DNA of 64,000 nt from Adiantum capillus-veneris (GCA_014529385.2 CM043953.1:96539342-96603341), one strand, 5' to 3'. Counted from the stretch's first letter, positions 9,155 through 20,077 are shown. Numbers and translations: made by a program. Notes: generated by a model from the letters alone, not told the origin.

Positions 9155-9738
9155 CTAAATCTCTTCAACTATCTTCTTCATGCCACCCCTACCGAAGTTC
9201 ACATGGAGCATCTCACCTGTTGCCCTAAGGTGTGTCCTCTTGTCCTTCCAAAACACCACGTTCCTTTTATAAGCTTCGTCAAAATCATCACATTCTTTAA
9301 TGTACTTGTGGTCTTCACTGTCACACCACATGCATTGGTCCGAGCCTTTGCGTGTGTCTAGGCTCAGATGTAGACCCTTTTGCATCTAGTCCTTCAAATT
9401 TAATTCTTGAATACCTTTCACCAATTCGTCAAGAACTGGCTCCTCCACTTTGGGTATTGTCGAGCTTGTTTTCTCTTTAGGTTCCTCTTCTGCAACATCC
9501 ATGATTTCAGCCATGATCAGCTTATCGACTCTCATTTGTTGTTTCACGATCATGTTGACTGCTTCAGTGACTACCTTCCAGTCAGATGATAATCCCAATT
9601 CTCCTGTTGGATCCTCCAACAACTGCACTAAATTCTTCTAAAGTCGAGGATCAACAGCCTAAATGAAAAGCTCAACCTTCTGATCCTTCATTGAACGTTG
9701 CTCTCTCGAGGAAACTTACTCGAATTTCTTCTCAAATT
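9155..9738 (-). pseudogene. Gypsy-A gag, C-terminal part
   Basis: Two frames (9386-9628 and 9155-9385), separated by one stop, read VTEAVNMIVKQQMRVDKL, EPVLDELVKGIQELNLKD and then CMWCDSEDHKYIKECDDF. The last is a CCHC-like zinc knuckle (C-x2-C-x4-H-x4-C). The upstream end is interrupted at 9734-9738 by the AAATT target duplication of Copia-2, and gag resumes at 14927. Confidence 0.7.
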
Positions 9739-9965
9739 TGTTACCATATACATGTGGTAGTGATGTGTGTGAACACACTAGGACCGCCGGGGCATTTTTT
9801 CCCTCTTTAGGAGGTTTTTTCCCACGTGTATTGTATATACGCCCATCACACTAGGGCTATCTATCTTTCCATTGCACACTAAGTAATACACTCTCTATTG
9901 TGTGCCTTGAGTTTCCTTCGTCTTCTCCAAGCTGTGTGTGTTTCTCTACAACCCTAATTCCAACA
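9739..9965 (+). repeat. Copia-2 5' LTR
   Basis: 227 bp, TGTTACCATATACATG to CCCTAATTCCAACA. A possible promoter element is TTGTATATACG at 9828-9838. It is followed by the primer-binding site at 9969. Confidence 0.95.
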
Positions 9966-9968
9966 ATT

Positions 9969-9979
9969 TGTATCAGAGC
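9969..9979 (+). other. Copia-2 primer-binding site
   Basis: TGTATCAGAGC, three bases after the LTR. It is the initiator-Met site TGGTATCAGAGC with one base lost. Confidence 0.75.
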
Positions 9980-10329
9980 AGGTTGCATCCTCCCGGGCTT
10001 AGTTGCCAGCTGCTCTAGTACACGCTTGATCACTTTTTCCGATTTCAGTGAGCTTTGGCGAGCATTCGTAGGTCAACAAATACTTTGGGAAAGCTTGAAG
10101 AGCTTGGTCTGCTCAGATTTTCGATTTGGGCTCATTTCGGCCTCAGTTTCCACTACAGGCAGTACTACACAGGCTATTTCGTCATTTTGTGCAAAATTTC
10201 TGTCAATGCCGTTTTTTGCATAACAGGTGCCTTATAGTCTTCTACGGTTTGTGCTATATAGTACGTGTTGTTCCCGCTCCATTTCTCCTATTTTCAGGCA
10301 GTTTTCACATCAGGTGCAGCATTTACCAT

Positions 10330-11394
10330 GGCTGACGACAACAACACAGATGTGTTCAAGATGTTTGCTACTGAAGACAGGTTGGATGGGGACAACTACC
10401 CTATGTGGGCTTATATGATGCAACATGTTCTTGTGTCAAAGGGCGTCTGGAACATTGTGCAGGGCATTGATGTACGTCCTGGTTCTGAAGATGTGGGGGA
10501 TGTTGCAAGTCTTGCTGCAAGGATTGCTGCTGTTAGAGTTGTTCTGCCTACGGTAGAACAAGCTCGTTGGGATGTAAAGGATGCGCAGGCTCATGCATTA
10601 ATTGCATTGTCTTTGAAGCGCACCATTGTTCCTCACATCCGTTCGTAAAATCTGCAAAACAGGCTTGGGATATTTTGGCTGGTCTTTATGCAAGTCGCAA
10701 TGAGGCTAAAATTTCTTTGCTTCGTAAAGAGCTGGAGTCAAAGATTATGCATGAGGAAGATGACATGGACACTTTCCTTGCTAGTGTCAAGGATATCAAT
10801 GAGCAGCTTATTTTTGCAGGTGAAGTCATTTCAGACAGTTCCCTTGTGCAGACTGTTCTTGATGCCTTACCAGATTCTTACCAGACTTTTGCTAGTACTT
10901 GGAGACTTATGACCCAAGGAAATCCAGAAGTTGTCAATTTTGATGCATTATGCACATTGCTGTTGCAAGAGTCGCTTTCCAGAAAAAACAGGACTAGACA
11001 GCGTGCAGTTGAGCAGGCTTTTATTGCTTCTCAAAGAAAGGGTGGTAACAGCAATGCAACCACTTCTTATGGTTCTGCTGTTAGTGGCAAAAATTCTGTT
11101 CCTAATGCTTCTTCTGGCAGCACTTTGTCTGGCAATTCTGGTGATAAGGGCAAAAAGAAGATGCGTTGCCATTATTGCAAGGCTAATGATCACTTGATCA
11201 AGTCGTGTCCTAAGTTGAAGGCCAAAGAGGCTAAGAAAAAAGACGGTGGTTCCACTGCAAATGTTTGTTCCACTACAAATGCAGCCATTGTTGAGTCTTC
11301 TGTGAAAGGAGACTGTAATGCTAATGTTGATGCAGAATGGGCTTTTAGCGCAGAGTGCACTTACAATCCTGTTGTCCATGATGCATGCTTGTGA
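10330..11394 (+). pseudogene. Copia-2 gag with intact zinc knuckle, one frameshift
   Basis: The start MADDNNTDVFKMFATEDRLD is followed by GDNYPMWAYMMQHVLVSKGVW, a UBN2/DUF4219-type gag N-terminus. A frameshift near 10645 moves reading to the second frame (AWDILAGLYASRNEAKISLL, FLASVKDINEQLIFAGEVIS, VLDALPDSYQTFAS). The C-terminus carries CHYCKANDHLIKSC, a complete C-x2-C-x4-H-x4-C knuckle, then a lysine-rich tail. It ends in a stop at 11394 just before the protease. Confidence 0.88.
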
Positions 11395-11397
11395 GTT

Positions 11398-12745
11398 ACT
11401 GCAGATTCACATGTGTGGTATTTTGACAGTGGTGCTACAAAGCACATTACCTCACATCGTGAATTGTTTACCTCTCTCGAATCTGTCCCTCATGGGAATT
11501 CAGTCAGTTGTGCCAACAACGTCTCTTATCCATTTCAAGGAGTTGGAAAGATTGTGCTCACTGCTGCGAATGGCAACTCCTTTACACTTGCTGATGCACT
11601 TTATGTACCTGGGATCAAGAAGAATCTCTTGTCTGTATCCGCACTTGCTAGACTTGGACTTGTAGTCAAATTTGTGGATGACAGATGTACAGTTCATGAT
11701 CTCAGTTTTGGTGAGATGAAATTGTTGCATCTGGCCTTTTGTGCCGTGGGCTCTATAAGCTCACTTTGTATGACAAGTGTGGAAAAATTTTTGCAAATGT
11801 TGTTGCAAACTCAAGGGCTATTTCAGATGCAAAACTTTGCCATGCAGGTTTTGGTCATCTGAATTTTGCCAGTTTGCTGCGTTTGCAGAAATCTGATACG
11901 GTTGCTTCTTTGCCGCCTCTTGAAGCACCTGTCAAACATGTTTGTGAAGGCTGTATTTTGGGTAAGATGCAGCGTTCTAAGTTTCCAAAGGAAGGTTCCA
12001 GTTCGGGCCACATGTAGGTTGCAGATTGTGCATAGTGATGTTTGTGGGCCCATGCAAACTCCATCCTTGGGCAATTACCTGTAATTCATGACTTTCATTG
12101 ATGATTACTCCAGGCATGCATGGGTATTTCCACTTAAAACGAAGTCCAAAGTTTTTATGTGCTTCAAACAATTTCTGGCTATGGCTGAAAATGTCTCGAA
12201 ATGTACTATGGGAACCCTTTGTTCCGACCGAGGGGGGGGGGGAGTATATGTCTCATGAATTTAATGCATTTCTGGCTAGTCGTGGGATAAAAAACCAATG
12301 TACAGTGCCTTCTACACCTCAACAAAATGGTGTTGCTGAGAGGAAAAACAGGTCACTGACAGAAATGGCACGATGTATGGTCAAAAGTCAAGCTTTGCTG
12401 CATTCTTTTTGGCTTGAGGCCATCATGTGTGAAACTTATGTACTTAACATGTGTCCTACTAAAGCTTTGCAGTCTATTACTCCATACGAAGTATGGCATG
12501 ATAGAAAGCCTTCTATTGAGCACATGCGTGTTTTTGGCTATTTGGCATATGCTTTGGTGCCACAAGTGCAGCGCAGAAAATTGGATGATAAGGCTGTCAA
12601 ATGTATTTTTGTTGGTTATAGTGCTGAAAGCAAAGGTTACAGGTTGTATCATCCGCAAACAAAACATATTCTGGTTTCACGGGATGTAGTGTTTGTGGAA
12701 GATTCTGTCAACCCTTGTTGTCATGTACTAGAGACAGTAATATAA
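11398..12745 (+). pseudogene. Copia-2 protease and integrase, broken
   Basis: Protease: WYFDSGATKHIT (11413 on). A frameshift near 11730 leads to the GAG-pre-integrase region (HAGFGHLNFASL...CEGCILGKM), then the integrase core HSDVCGP, FIDDYSRHAWVF, CSDRGGGEYMSHEF and QQNGVAERKNRSL. The D, D and E residues are recognisable. A G-run at 12230-12241 is a likely indel site. Stops interrupt around 12017 and 12084. It continues into the region before RT (VFGYLAYALVPQVQRRKLDDK, KCIFVGYSAESKGYRLYHP). Confidence 0.85.
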
Positions 12746-12797
12746 GCTCATAGGACATTTATGACACTTTGTTGCCTCTTTTCAGTGGGGTGGAAAT

Positions 12798-13685
12798 ATG
12801 AATGTAAGTTCCAATGAGGCAAATGTACAGCCTATGGGGGTTTCTGAAAATGTTTTAGATCAGCCTATTACTGATGCAGATGTACATGATGTACTTGATG
12901 AGGAAAGGACTGAAAATGAGCAGGCTAGAGGTATGCCAAAATGGCTGGTGCACACTTTGTGTGACAATAAATTGGATGCACCTTTGTCTAGTCGTACTCG
13001 TTCAGGCTCTCGCCATGCATCTCATGCATCAGATTGTTATGCTTGGGTTGTGTCTAGCTTACATGAGGTTGAGGAGCCTCTGTCTTTTGATGAAGCATAG
13101 AATTCAGAAAATTGGATGGCTGCCATGCAATCAGAATATGATGCACTTATAGAAAATGACACATGGACTTTATGTGATTTGCCTCCTGAAAAAAAGGCCA
13201 TTGGTACGAAGTGGGTTTACAAGTTGAAACGCAAGCCGGATGGTGAGATTGATCGCCATAAGGCTCGACTTGTTGCAAAGGGTTATGCACAGCAAAAAGG
13301 GATTGATTATGAAGAGAATTTTTCTCCCACTTGCAGTATGACTACTGTGCGTTTTCTATGTGCATTGGCAGCTCATTTTGGTTGGGATGTACATCAATCA
13401 GACATTGTTACTGTTTTCTTGAATGGTGACATATTTGAGGAAGTTTATGTAATGAAGCCTCACGGTTTTGTCATAAAAGGACAAGAGGACAAAGTGTGCA
13501 TATGTAAGAAGGCTTTGTATGGGTTGAAGCAATCTCCTTGTGCTTGGTATGAGAAATCTGACACTCATTTGGTTAAACGAGGCTTTCGTAATAACAATCC
13601 AACAGAAAGCACATTGTATGTAGACCGTGAGGGTGATGTACTTCTCATTGTGGTTCTTTATGTTGATGATTTGCTGATCACTTGA
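12798..13685 (+). pseudogene. Copia-2 reverse transcriptase
   Basis: 12798-13100 is the variable spacer before RT. 13116-13685 (189 residues) has WVYKLKRKPDGEIDRHKARL, VAKGYAQQKGIDYEENFSP, SDIVTVFLNGDIFEEVYVM, ALYGLKQSPCAWYEK and the catalytic LYVDDLLIT, which is followed by a stop codon. The usual D-V-x-T-A-F block is S-D-I-V-T-V-F, a possible loss of a conserved position. The frame resumes with NERHIAEFKADLNANFKMKYLG. Confidence 0.88.
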
Positions 13686-13721
13686 CCAAATGAGAGACAT
13701 ATTGCTGAATTTAAGGCTGAT

Positions 13722-14619
13722 TTGAATGCTAATTTCAAGATGAAATATTTGGGGTTGTTGCATCATTACTTGGGTATACAGTTTAAGCAGTGTGATGGTG
13801 GTATTGCCTTGTGTCAGAAAAGTTACATAGAGATATTGCTATGTAAGTTTGGACTTGAGGATTGCAAAACTATTGCCACTCCCATGGAAACAGGTTTGAA
13901 GTTGAGTCTACATGATGTTGGCGATCCTGCTGATGTCACTATTTACAAAACTACTGTTGGCTGCCTCATTTATGTATGCAACACAAGGCCGGATATTCAG
14001 TTTGCAGTCTCACAGGTCATGAGATTTATGCATAGCCCAGGGTCTAAGAATTGGCAGGCTGTCAAGAGGATTTTCCGCTACCTTAGTGGAACTTTACATC
14101 TTGGCTTGTTTTATCCCAAGGGGGGATCATTGCCGCCAGTCTTAAATTCTTTTTCGGACTCAGATTGGGCTAGTTGGTTTGACACAAGAGTGTCCACAAG
14201 TGGTTTTTGTTTCATGCTTGGCAGGCAGTTCATGTATATCATGGTTGAGCAAGAAGCAACCTACTGTGGCCACTTCGAGTTGTGAGGCTGAGTACAGGGC
14301 AGTCTTCACAGCTACGGTTGAGTGTGTATGGCTTAGACGCCTTATGGCTGATTTGGGTGTTGGACAGGACACTGCCAACACTATCTACACTGACAGTCAG
14401 AGCGCATTGGCAGTTGCGAGGAACCCAGTTTTTCATGCTCGCACAAAGCACATTGAGGTGCATTACCACTATGTCAGGGAGAGGCTCTTAGTAGGAGAGA
14501 TTAGCTTGGCTCATGTGCCAACACAGGACAACCTTACAGATCTTTTCACAAAGGCATTGTCTCGTGAGAATCTTGAACCTTTCCGCAAAGCTTTGGGCTT
14601 ACTCCCCTTTGTGGACTGA
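13722..14619 (+). pseudogene. Copia-2 RNase H
   Basis: Two overlapping frames give KMKYLGLLHHYLGIQF, YVCNTRPDIQFAVSQVMRFM, SFSDSDWASWFDTRVSTSGF, then ATSSCEAEYRAVFTATVECV, YTDSQSALAVARNPVFHART and KHIEVHYHYVRERL. These are the standard Copia RNase H blocks including the SDSDWA, EAEY and DSQSA catalytic motifs. A frameshift lies around 14230-14260. The stop is at 14619, about 60 bp before the purine tract. Confidence 0.87.
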
Positions 14620-14682
14620 TCATGTCCTTAGGGCATGGCACTTCCCTTTACTCATGTGCCAGCTCTCGTTCACCGCATCACT

Positions 14683-14694
14683 CCAGGGGGGATT
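14683..14694 (+). other. Polypurine tract of Copia-2
   Basis: CAGGGGGGATT lies directly before the 3' LTR at 14695. Confidence 0.8.
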
Positions 14695-14921
14695 TGTTAC
14701 CATATACATGTGGTAGTGATGTGTGTGAACACACTAGGACCTCCGGGGTATTTTTTCCCTCTTTAGGAGGTTTTTTCCCCCGTGCATTGTATATACGCCC
14801 ATCACTCTAGGTCTATCTATCTTTCCATTGCACACTAAGTAATACACTCTCTATTGTGTGCCTTGAGCTTCCTTCGTCTTCTCCAAGCTGTGTGTGTTTC
14901 TCTGCAACCCTAATTTCAACA
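14695..14921 (+). repeat. Copia-2 3' LTR
   Basis: 227 bp, the same length as the 5' LTR, with about nine substitutions. It is followed by the target duplication AAATT (14922-14926). Confidence 0.95.
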
Positions 14922-14926
14922 AAATT

Positions 14927-15360
14927 CCCGTAATAACTCTCGTGCAGACATATTTTTATTCTTCTTCTACACCCACTTCATAAAAGTCTGCCTGGTTACT
15001 CTTTGTGAATACTCAAGGAAGTATTCCTCCTGAAGTGCTTTTTTGAAATCCTGCCAATTCAGGCCTTGAATCGCTTGAACTTCTTTAATTCGACTCCGAA
15101 GTTCCAGCTCCCCAATTCAATGGAACACTTTCACTGCATTTTGATCATCAATTCCATTCTCTTCTATTGCCTGCTCGTAGATATTGCAAAATTTGCTAAT
15201 ATCCTGACCTTCAAATCGATCCAATTTCTCGGTAACCGTGTGCCGAGCTTTACAGATCCTCTCTTGCAAATTGTAGTGTTGTTGGGCAGCCTATTGCTGT
15301 AGCATGTAAGCAGCAAATTGCTACATCATTTGCTGCATGGCAGCCTCTTGCAGTGTCGAC
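14927..15360 (-). pseudogene. Gypsy-A gag, N-terminal part
   Basis: On the minus strand one can read ERICKARHTVTEKLDRFEG, then DISKFCNIYEQAIEENGIDD, VKVFHWIGELELRSRIKEV and WQDFKKALQEEYF, which resembles a capsid-type gag domain. It runs up to the Copia-2 insertion and continues at 9738. No long uninterrupted frame survives. Its start lies about 55 bp inside the putative primer-binding site at 15393. Confidence 0.6.
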
Positions 15361-15392
15361 ATCCTTCTTCACCACACTGCTCACCCTGGCTC

Positions 15393-15412
15393 GTTTCGCG
15401 CCGGGTTCACCA
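15393..15412 (-). other. Putative primer-binding site of Gypsy-A
   Basis: On the minus strand this reads TGGTGAACCCGGCGCGAAAC, beginning with the TGG expected opposite a tRNA CCA end, four bases inside the LTR edge at 15417. The plus strand therefore resembles a tRNA 3' end finishing ACCA. I cannot name the tRNA. Confidence 0.5.
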
Positions 15413-16202
15413 AGAATGTCGGGGGATTATTGTGCGAAAGGTGAGCCGTGAAGGCCCTGAGGGCCCCTGGTTGTGGGGAAAAGAGGTGCAACAGACACAA
15501 TTAACGACAACAATGTTCAAAAGAAGCAGTTCATCTAATTCCAATTAATCAAAAGAATCCATGGTTAATCAATCACTAATGGAGGCTTAATGCTCCTTAC
15601 AAGACGAAACCTGTCTTAATCCAGGTGCTAAACAAGGAAATTATCAGTGACATGATTTGAACTGCCTCCTGCTTCCTCCCGCTAAGGCAAAGGAGTTTCT
15701 TCTTCCAATGGCTATCTAATTTGGCTTCTGGTTCCCTATTCGAATGGCTAATGGAGGTTAAGTTTGAGGATTTTAATGGCTAATCAAGTTTAGAATAAGA
15801 TTAGGATGGATTATGGGGTTAAGGTTGAGGATTTGAATGGCTAATGATGGTTTAGAAGCTTTGGCCGGGTTTAGGGAATTGGCTTAGAGAGCTTTAGAGA
15901 GGTTTGGCTTAAGGAAATTAGGATTAGATTGATTAAGGGTAGGATTAGGCTATGAAGCTTGGATTAAGAGGTTAAGAGGCTCGGCTTATGGGATTAGAGA
16001 GTAGGTTAATGAGAGCTTATGAGCTTAAGCTTGAGGATTCGAATAGGTTTTGGATGGCATATGAAGTTAAGAGTAGGTTAATGAGAGCTTAAGGGCTTTT
16101 TAATGAGTGCTTAGGAGCTTTTCCTCTTCTCTTGGAGAGAGATTTCCTTGAGATGAGGAGAGCTTCCAAAACAAATCACAGAGCCCTCAGTGAACCCCCC
16201 CC

Positions 16203-16214
16203 CTCTCTTTTATA
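16203..16214 (-). promoter_or_regulatory. TATA box of LTR copy L
   Basis: TATAAAAGAGAG on the minus strand, preceded by GCATGG. Copy R keeps the same box at 33989-33998. Confidence 0.6.
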
Positions 16215-16251
16215 CCATGCATGTCCTTTCACTTGCTAAAAAAAACTAGAC

Positions 16252-16277
16252 ACCCATTAGCGATGCCGCTAATGGGT
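16252..16277. repeat. Perfect 11-bp hairpin upstream of the LTR TATA box
   Basis: ACCCATTAGCG, a 4-base loop, then CGCTAATGGGT. It lies about 40 bp upstream of the TATA box in LTR sense. Copy R keeps it with one mismatch (33926-33951). Confidence 0.7.
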
Positions 16278-16574
16278 CCCTCCCCTTGGTGATGTGGTTG
16301 TGGAAATTGATCAGCGCGGAATCCATCGGGACCAGCTTCGAAACCACGTGCGCTAGCGAGCTGATGCTTTCACGTTTCATACGCGTAGATGTTCCGGCAC
16401 CGGAGTGCGCTGTGCAACTTCATCTTCGTCCTCATGTGCTGCTGCAGCTCATGCCATGGATCCTTTCTTGGCTTCACACCCTATTAAAAATAGGGTGGCC
16501 ATTGTCTTTAGGCTTTTGGTTAAATTGGGCGGGCACTTTAGCTTTACTTTGGGTGGTGGCCTTAGGCCCTTGGC

Positions 16575-16850
16575 CATTTCAAGAAGGGCATCACATTTGG
16601 CATAGCTATTGAGCAGTGCCTTGCTAAGCTTCCCTCTGTCTCTAAAATTCATTAAGGCCCCACATTAAGCATACATACCGACCAAGGCATCGACCGCATT
16701 CATTGCATTCCAAAAGACAACATTTTTAACAGAGAAATCAACAAGAACTTTTTGTGCCTTCATGATAGCACCACATTTGGCATACATAATGGCCAAGGCT
16801 TTGCCAAGCACGACAACTTCCTTCAGCAATCCTGTCAAACAATCTCTTCA
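16575..16850 (-). pseudogene. PPR-protein fragment inside LTR copy L
   Basis: The minus strand reads ALAIMYAKCGAIMKAQKVL, then SVKNVVFWNAMNAVDALVGM and YA-stop-CGALMNFRDRGKL, and SYAKCDALLEMAKG. MYAKCGA followed by A-x-KVL and W-N-A-M is the signature of PLS-type pentatricopeptide repeats (organelle RNA-binding proteins). It is too short and too damaged to be a gene; it travels with the LTR. Confidence 0.65.
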
Positions 16851-17441
16851 AGGAATCTCTCACCTTGGGGTAAATCCCTCAATCAATGCATTCCAAAACC
16901 TGGACAAAAGACAAAAACTTTGAGATGGCACTCCAACCGAGTGGACCGGGGACTAATGCAGACCCGACCCCCGATAAATCTTAAACGGTCAATAATTTGG
17001 CAACAGTAAATCCAATCACTGATCTAAAAAGACCGACGTGCTCCACAAAGTGAGAACTTCAGCCCGACACATTCATTTCATTTTTGTCCCCTCAGCTACA
17101 GTTTCCCAATCCGGTACGGATTTGCTACCGACTCAACTTAAAATTGTTATAACTTCTTATCCGTAGCTCCGATTGATGAGCCGTAAAGATAGGCATGTAG
17201 AACTTTTTGAGAACTTCAACTTGGATTAATAAAACTCCATCTATGACCACATTAAGAACACTCACTGTTTGGCATTACCAGAACATCTGTTGGTCCTTAG
17301 AGCCCCATCTGATACACTTTTAGCTTAAAAATTGGGTTGTTAGCAAGCCCTTATAACTACTAAACAATCATGCAGGATTCAAATACACCTGACCGGAATT
17401 CCTTTGCTTATTTCTCATCATGGGAGTGAAGCGGCCTGACA

Positions 17442-18031
17442 TCGGATCTCTCAAAGCCATTTGAGGTCCAATGTGATGCTTGTGGTGATTGCCTTGGAGC
17501 TGTTTTGCTCCAAGAAGGGCATGCCATAGGCTATGAAAGTCGAAGGATCGACCCTGTTGAGCAAGCTCTTGGCATATACAACAAGTAACTCCTTGTAGTT
17601 CTACATGCCTTAGATTCATGGAAGCACTATTTATTAGGGACTCCTTTCATTCTGGAACGGATCACCAAAGTCTTAAGTGCTTCATGACGTAGACCAATCT
17701 CTTCCACAAACAAATGAGGTGGGCAAATTTTCTTTTGAAATTTCATTTTCATATTGCTCACATAGCCAATGCACTCTCAAGATGGGCAAGAGTGAATGCG
17801 GTTTCCATAGCAACTCATAATGATCTATCTTCTATGATAGATGAGTATGCTATTGATCCCGATTTTAGAGATGTGATTTCAGCCCTTACACTAGGGAAGA
17901 AAGAGGAACCATTTACTTTACAAGATGGTTATCTTCTCTATGGAAATAGACTATGCGTTACTAACTCACTTTTTGAGAAAGTAATGTATGAATCTCATAC
18001 TCCTCCTTATGCAGGGCATAGAGGGATTTAG
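17442..18031 (+). pseudogene. D RNase H and integrase zinc-finger region
   Basis: Blocks: DLSKPFEVQCDACGDCLGAV, LLQEGHAIGYESRR, LDSWKHYLLGTPFIL, then NALSRWARVNAVSIATHNDL and YESHTPPYAGHRGI. They match element E at 53580-54300 block by block. Several stops and small deletions (for example the loss of the TDHQSLKYF block) make it non-functional. Confidence 0.82.
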
Positions 18032-18865
18032 TCTACCCTAAAGGGGATTGAAATATATCTCTATTGGCCTACCATGAAAGCAAACATTCAAGAGTATGTT
18101 TCTAAATTTGTGGTGTGACAAAAGACAAAGTTTGATAGAGGGAAGCAACCTGGATTGCTTCAACCTTTGCCAATCCCTAATTCACCATGGGAGAGCATAT
18201 CCATGGACTTTATCTTTGGATTTCCTAAGTCTATCCATGGGAATATGGGAATATGGATGATAGTAGATAGGTTCAGTAAACAAGTTCATTTTATACCTGT
18301 AAAAAAGACTATCAAAGCCCATCAAATGGAAACCCTCTTCATATCACAAATCTTCAAGTACCATGGCTTGCCAATGTCCATAGTGTCAGATAGAGATGCA
18401 AAATTGACCAGTAATTTCTGGAAGGGTCTCTTTGAGAATTTAGGAACAAGGCTAAATTTCTCGTTGGCCCATCACCCCCAAACGAATGGCCAAAGTGAAA
18501 TAGCTAACCTAACAATTCTTGATCTACTAAAATCCCATGTAACGGAAGTAGATCAAAGATCCCAATGGCAGAAGTACTTACCCTTAGTGGAGTATGCTTA
18601 CAATAATATTGTACATACTTCCACGGGAAAAGCACCTTTTGAGGTAATTGAGGGAAGATCAAAAAGTCCCCTGCTACTTAAGGTACACTGGAAGATCTTT
18701 GTTGCTGCAGATGAGTATAGGTGAGACCTATAAGAATCTTTCCAAAAGATTAAGGATGTTATCTCTATCTCACAGCAAAGGCAAAAGACTGCCGCTAACA
18801 AGCACATAAGAGACCAAGCCTTTAAAGAAAATGATTGGGTCTTACTCAAATTTCCCAAGGCACGA
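18032..18865 (+). pseudogene. D integrase core
   Basis: The 189-residue frame at 18155-18724 reads SPWESISMDFIFGFPKSIHG, IVDRFSKQVHFIPVKK, LPMSIVSDRDAKLTSNFWKG and HHPQTNGQSEIANLTIL, giving the D, D and E catalytic residues of a Gypsy integrase. Just before it, 18032-18120 keeps the end of the zinc finger with damaged cysteines (VSKFVV-stop-QKTKFDRGKQPG). Confidence 0.88.
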
Positions 18866-19279
18866 TTGAGGCACACGGCGGGCAAGAATCCTATGGGACA
18901 CCAAAAGTACTATGCTAAGTTAGCAAAAAGGTACTATGGTTCCTTCAAAATTCTTAGGCCAACCAATGAAATGGACTATCAACTCAAGTTGCCCAGCCAT
19001 TGGCTCATACACAATGCTTTTCATGTGAGCCTATTAAAGCCTTACAAAGGAGAGCCACCTGAAGAACCTACTATTGAAGACCCACCGGAGATCGAGGACC
19101 AAGAAGAGGTGCTGCAGCCTGAGTCCATTCTCTAACATGAAGACAAGGTACCTAAGAGGCCGTAAGACTATCTGTGACGACATCTTATTAGGTTTAAGAA
19201 TTATCCTTTTGAAGATGCTAGATGGATGCAATGCATACAACTAAACCTTGTCAATGCTTACAATGCTTCCCAAGAGTAA
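18866..19279 (+). pseudogene. D integrase C-terminus (GPY/F) and chromodomain
   Basis: The frame has [40 protein letters not shown] and [17 protein letters not shown], the GPY/F module. In the same frame, across stops, follows [14 protein letters not shown]...RHLIRFKNYPFEDARWMQ. This has the layout of a chromodomain (ESIL, then YLIKWKGY-like, then E-x-A-x-W). This places the element among chromoviruses. Confidence 0.8.
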
Positions 19280-19630
19280 GAAAATGTAAAAATGTTAAAA
19301 ATGAACAAAGTTTTTGTCTTATAAGACTCTTTTTTTTTTTGTGCACAAAAATGAAATAGTATGCATGCTTAGATCAAGTTTGTGGAGATGACGTCTCCCG
19401 AACACCAAGTAGAGCTTGTCACTCTACTATGGAAGATTGATAGGACTAATGTGCAGACATGCTTGTGGCAGCTTAGGCTCTCAAGCACCAAATGGACTAG
19501 TCATCCATTCTGGAATGATGTTGTAGGGTAACATAGGGATCCTCTACCCGCTACGAAAGAGGACTAATGAATATGCTCTATCTTCTCTACCCTATAGTCA
19601 GGGACGACTATGATTTCAAGAGAGAGGTAA

Positions 19631-20036
19631 TGTCATAAAAACTAATATCTAATTCTCCTAAATGATTTTGTCATGTTAAATTGATCATTTAATATGGGAA
19701 AGTGCCAAGGGAGAAAAAGCTAGAATATTGGTTAAGCTGGCAAACCGGCCACAATAGGGATCCAAAGGAGGAAAAATAGGGATCCAAAGGAGGGGCCATT
19801 TGCAAAATAGAAATCTGCAACAATGGGCTTAAAATACCCTAAGGTTCAGCCCATTAAGACTTCCAAAATGCTAAGGTTCAGCCCATTAAGACTTCCAAAA
19901 TGCTAAGATTCCAAAATTCAAAGGTTGTGTCCAACGGTCAATCGTTAGGGAAATTGGATGCTTTGTGTGTGTCCCAAAAGTCTTCATGCATCCGTACATA
20001 GGAGGGGGCAAGCCCTATTTGTAGGAGATGAAAGAG

Positions 20037-20077
<41 letters not shown>

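Larger units (their letters stand above)
9739..14921 (+). mobile_element. Copia-2: complete LTR retrotransposon nested in Gypsy-A
   Basis: Two 227-bp LTRs (9739-9965 and 14695-14921), both TGTTACC...CAACA, flank gag, protease, integrase, RT and RNase H in Copia order. A perfect 5-bp target duplication AAATT lies at 9734-9738 and 14922-14926, and both flanks join in the Gypsy-A gag on the opposite strand. By hand alignment the LTRs differ at about 9 positions (about 4%). Coding sequence is broken by several frameshifts and stops. Confidence 0.96.
6796..15416 (-). mobile_element. Gypsy-A: truncated LTR retrotransposon of unusual type, split by Copia-2
   Basis: Reading the minus strand from 15416: putative primer-binding site, gag (15360-14927, then 9738-9155 after the Copia-2 insertion), a lysine-rich spacer (9150-8500), protease (8497-7850), a linker (7907-7335) and reverse transcriptase (7252-6797), which breaks off at YDQFQLALEIRDLTT. 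RNase H and integrase are missing at the left edge. The 5' LTR is at 15417-17441. Fragments B and C are relatives and show what the missing part looks like. The protease reads LIDHGS and the RT reads DLYSGYD rather than the forms typical of Athila, Tat or chromovirus elements. Confidence 0.8.
15417..17441 (-). repeat. 5' LTR of Gypsy-A (copy L), contains a PPR fragment
   Basis: It begins TGTCGGGGGATT next to the primer-binding site and ends CCTGACA at the chromovirus fragment D. The same sequence occurs inverted at 32817-35734. Read in LTR sense (minus strand) it holds: PPR-like fragment (about 16850-16575), a perfect hairpin ACCCATTAGCG/CGCTAATGGGT (16252-16277), TATAAAAGAGAG (16203-16214), then a long tract of degenerate 'ttaagct/cctaat' repeats to the U5 end. 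Length is 2,025 bp. The call as an LTR rests on TG...CA ends, position next to gag and the matching copy beside the 3' end of C. Confidence 0.75.

Noticed and set aside
16286-16612. Protein-coding frame in LTR copy L, plus strand
   Set aside because: It is the antisense shadow of the PPR-containing LTR sequence; the same shadow appears at 33579-33917 in copy R.
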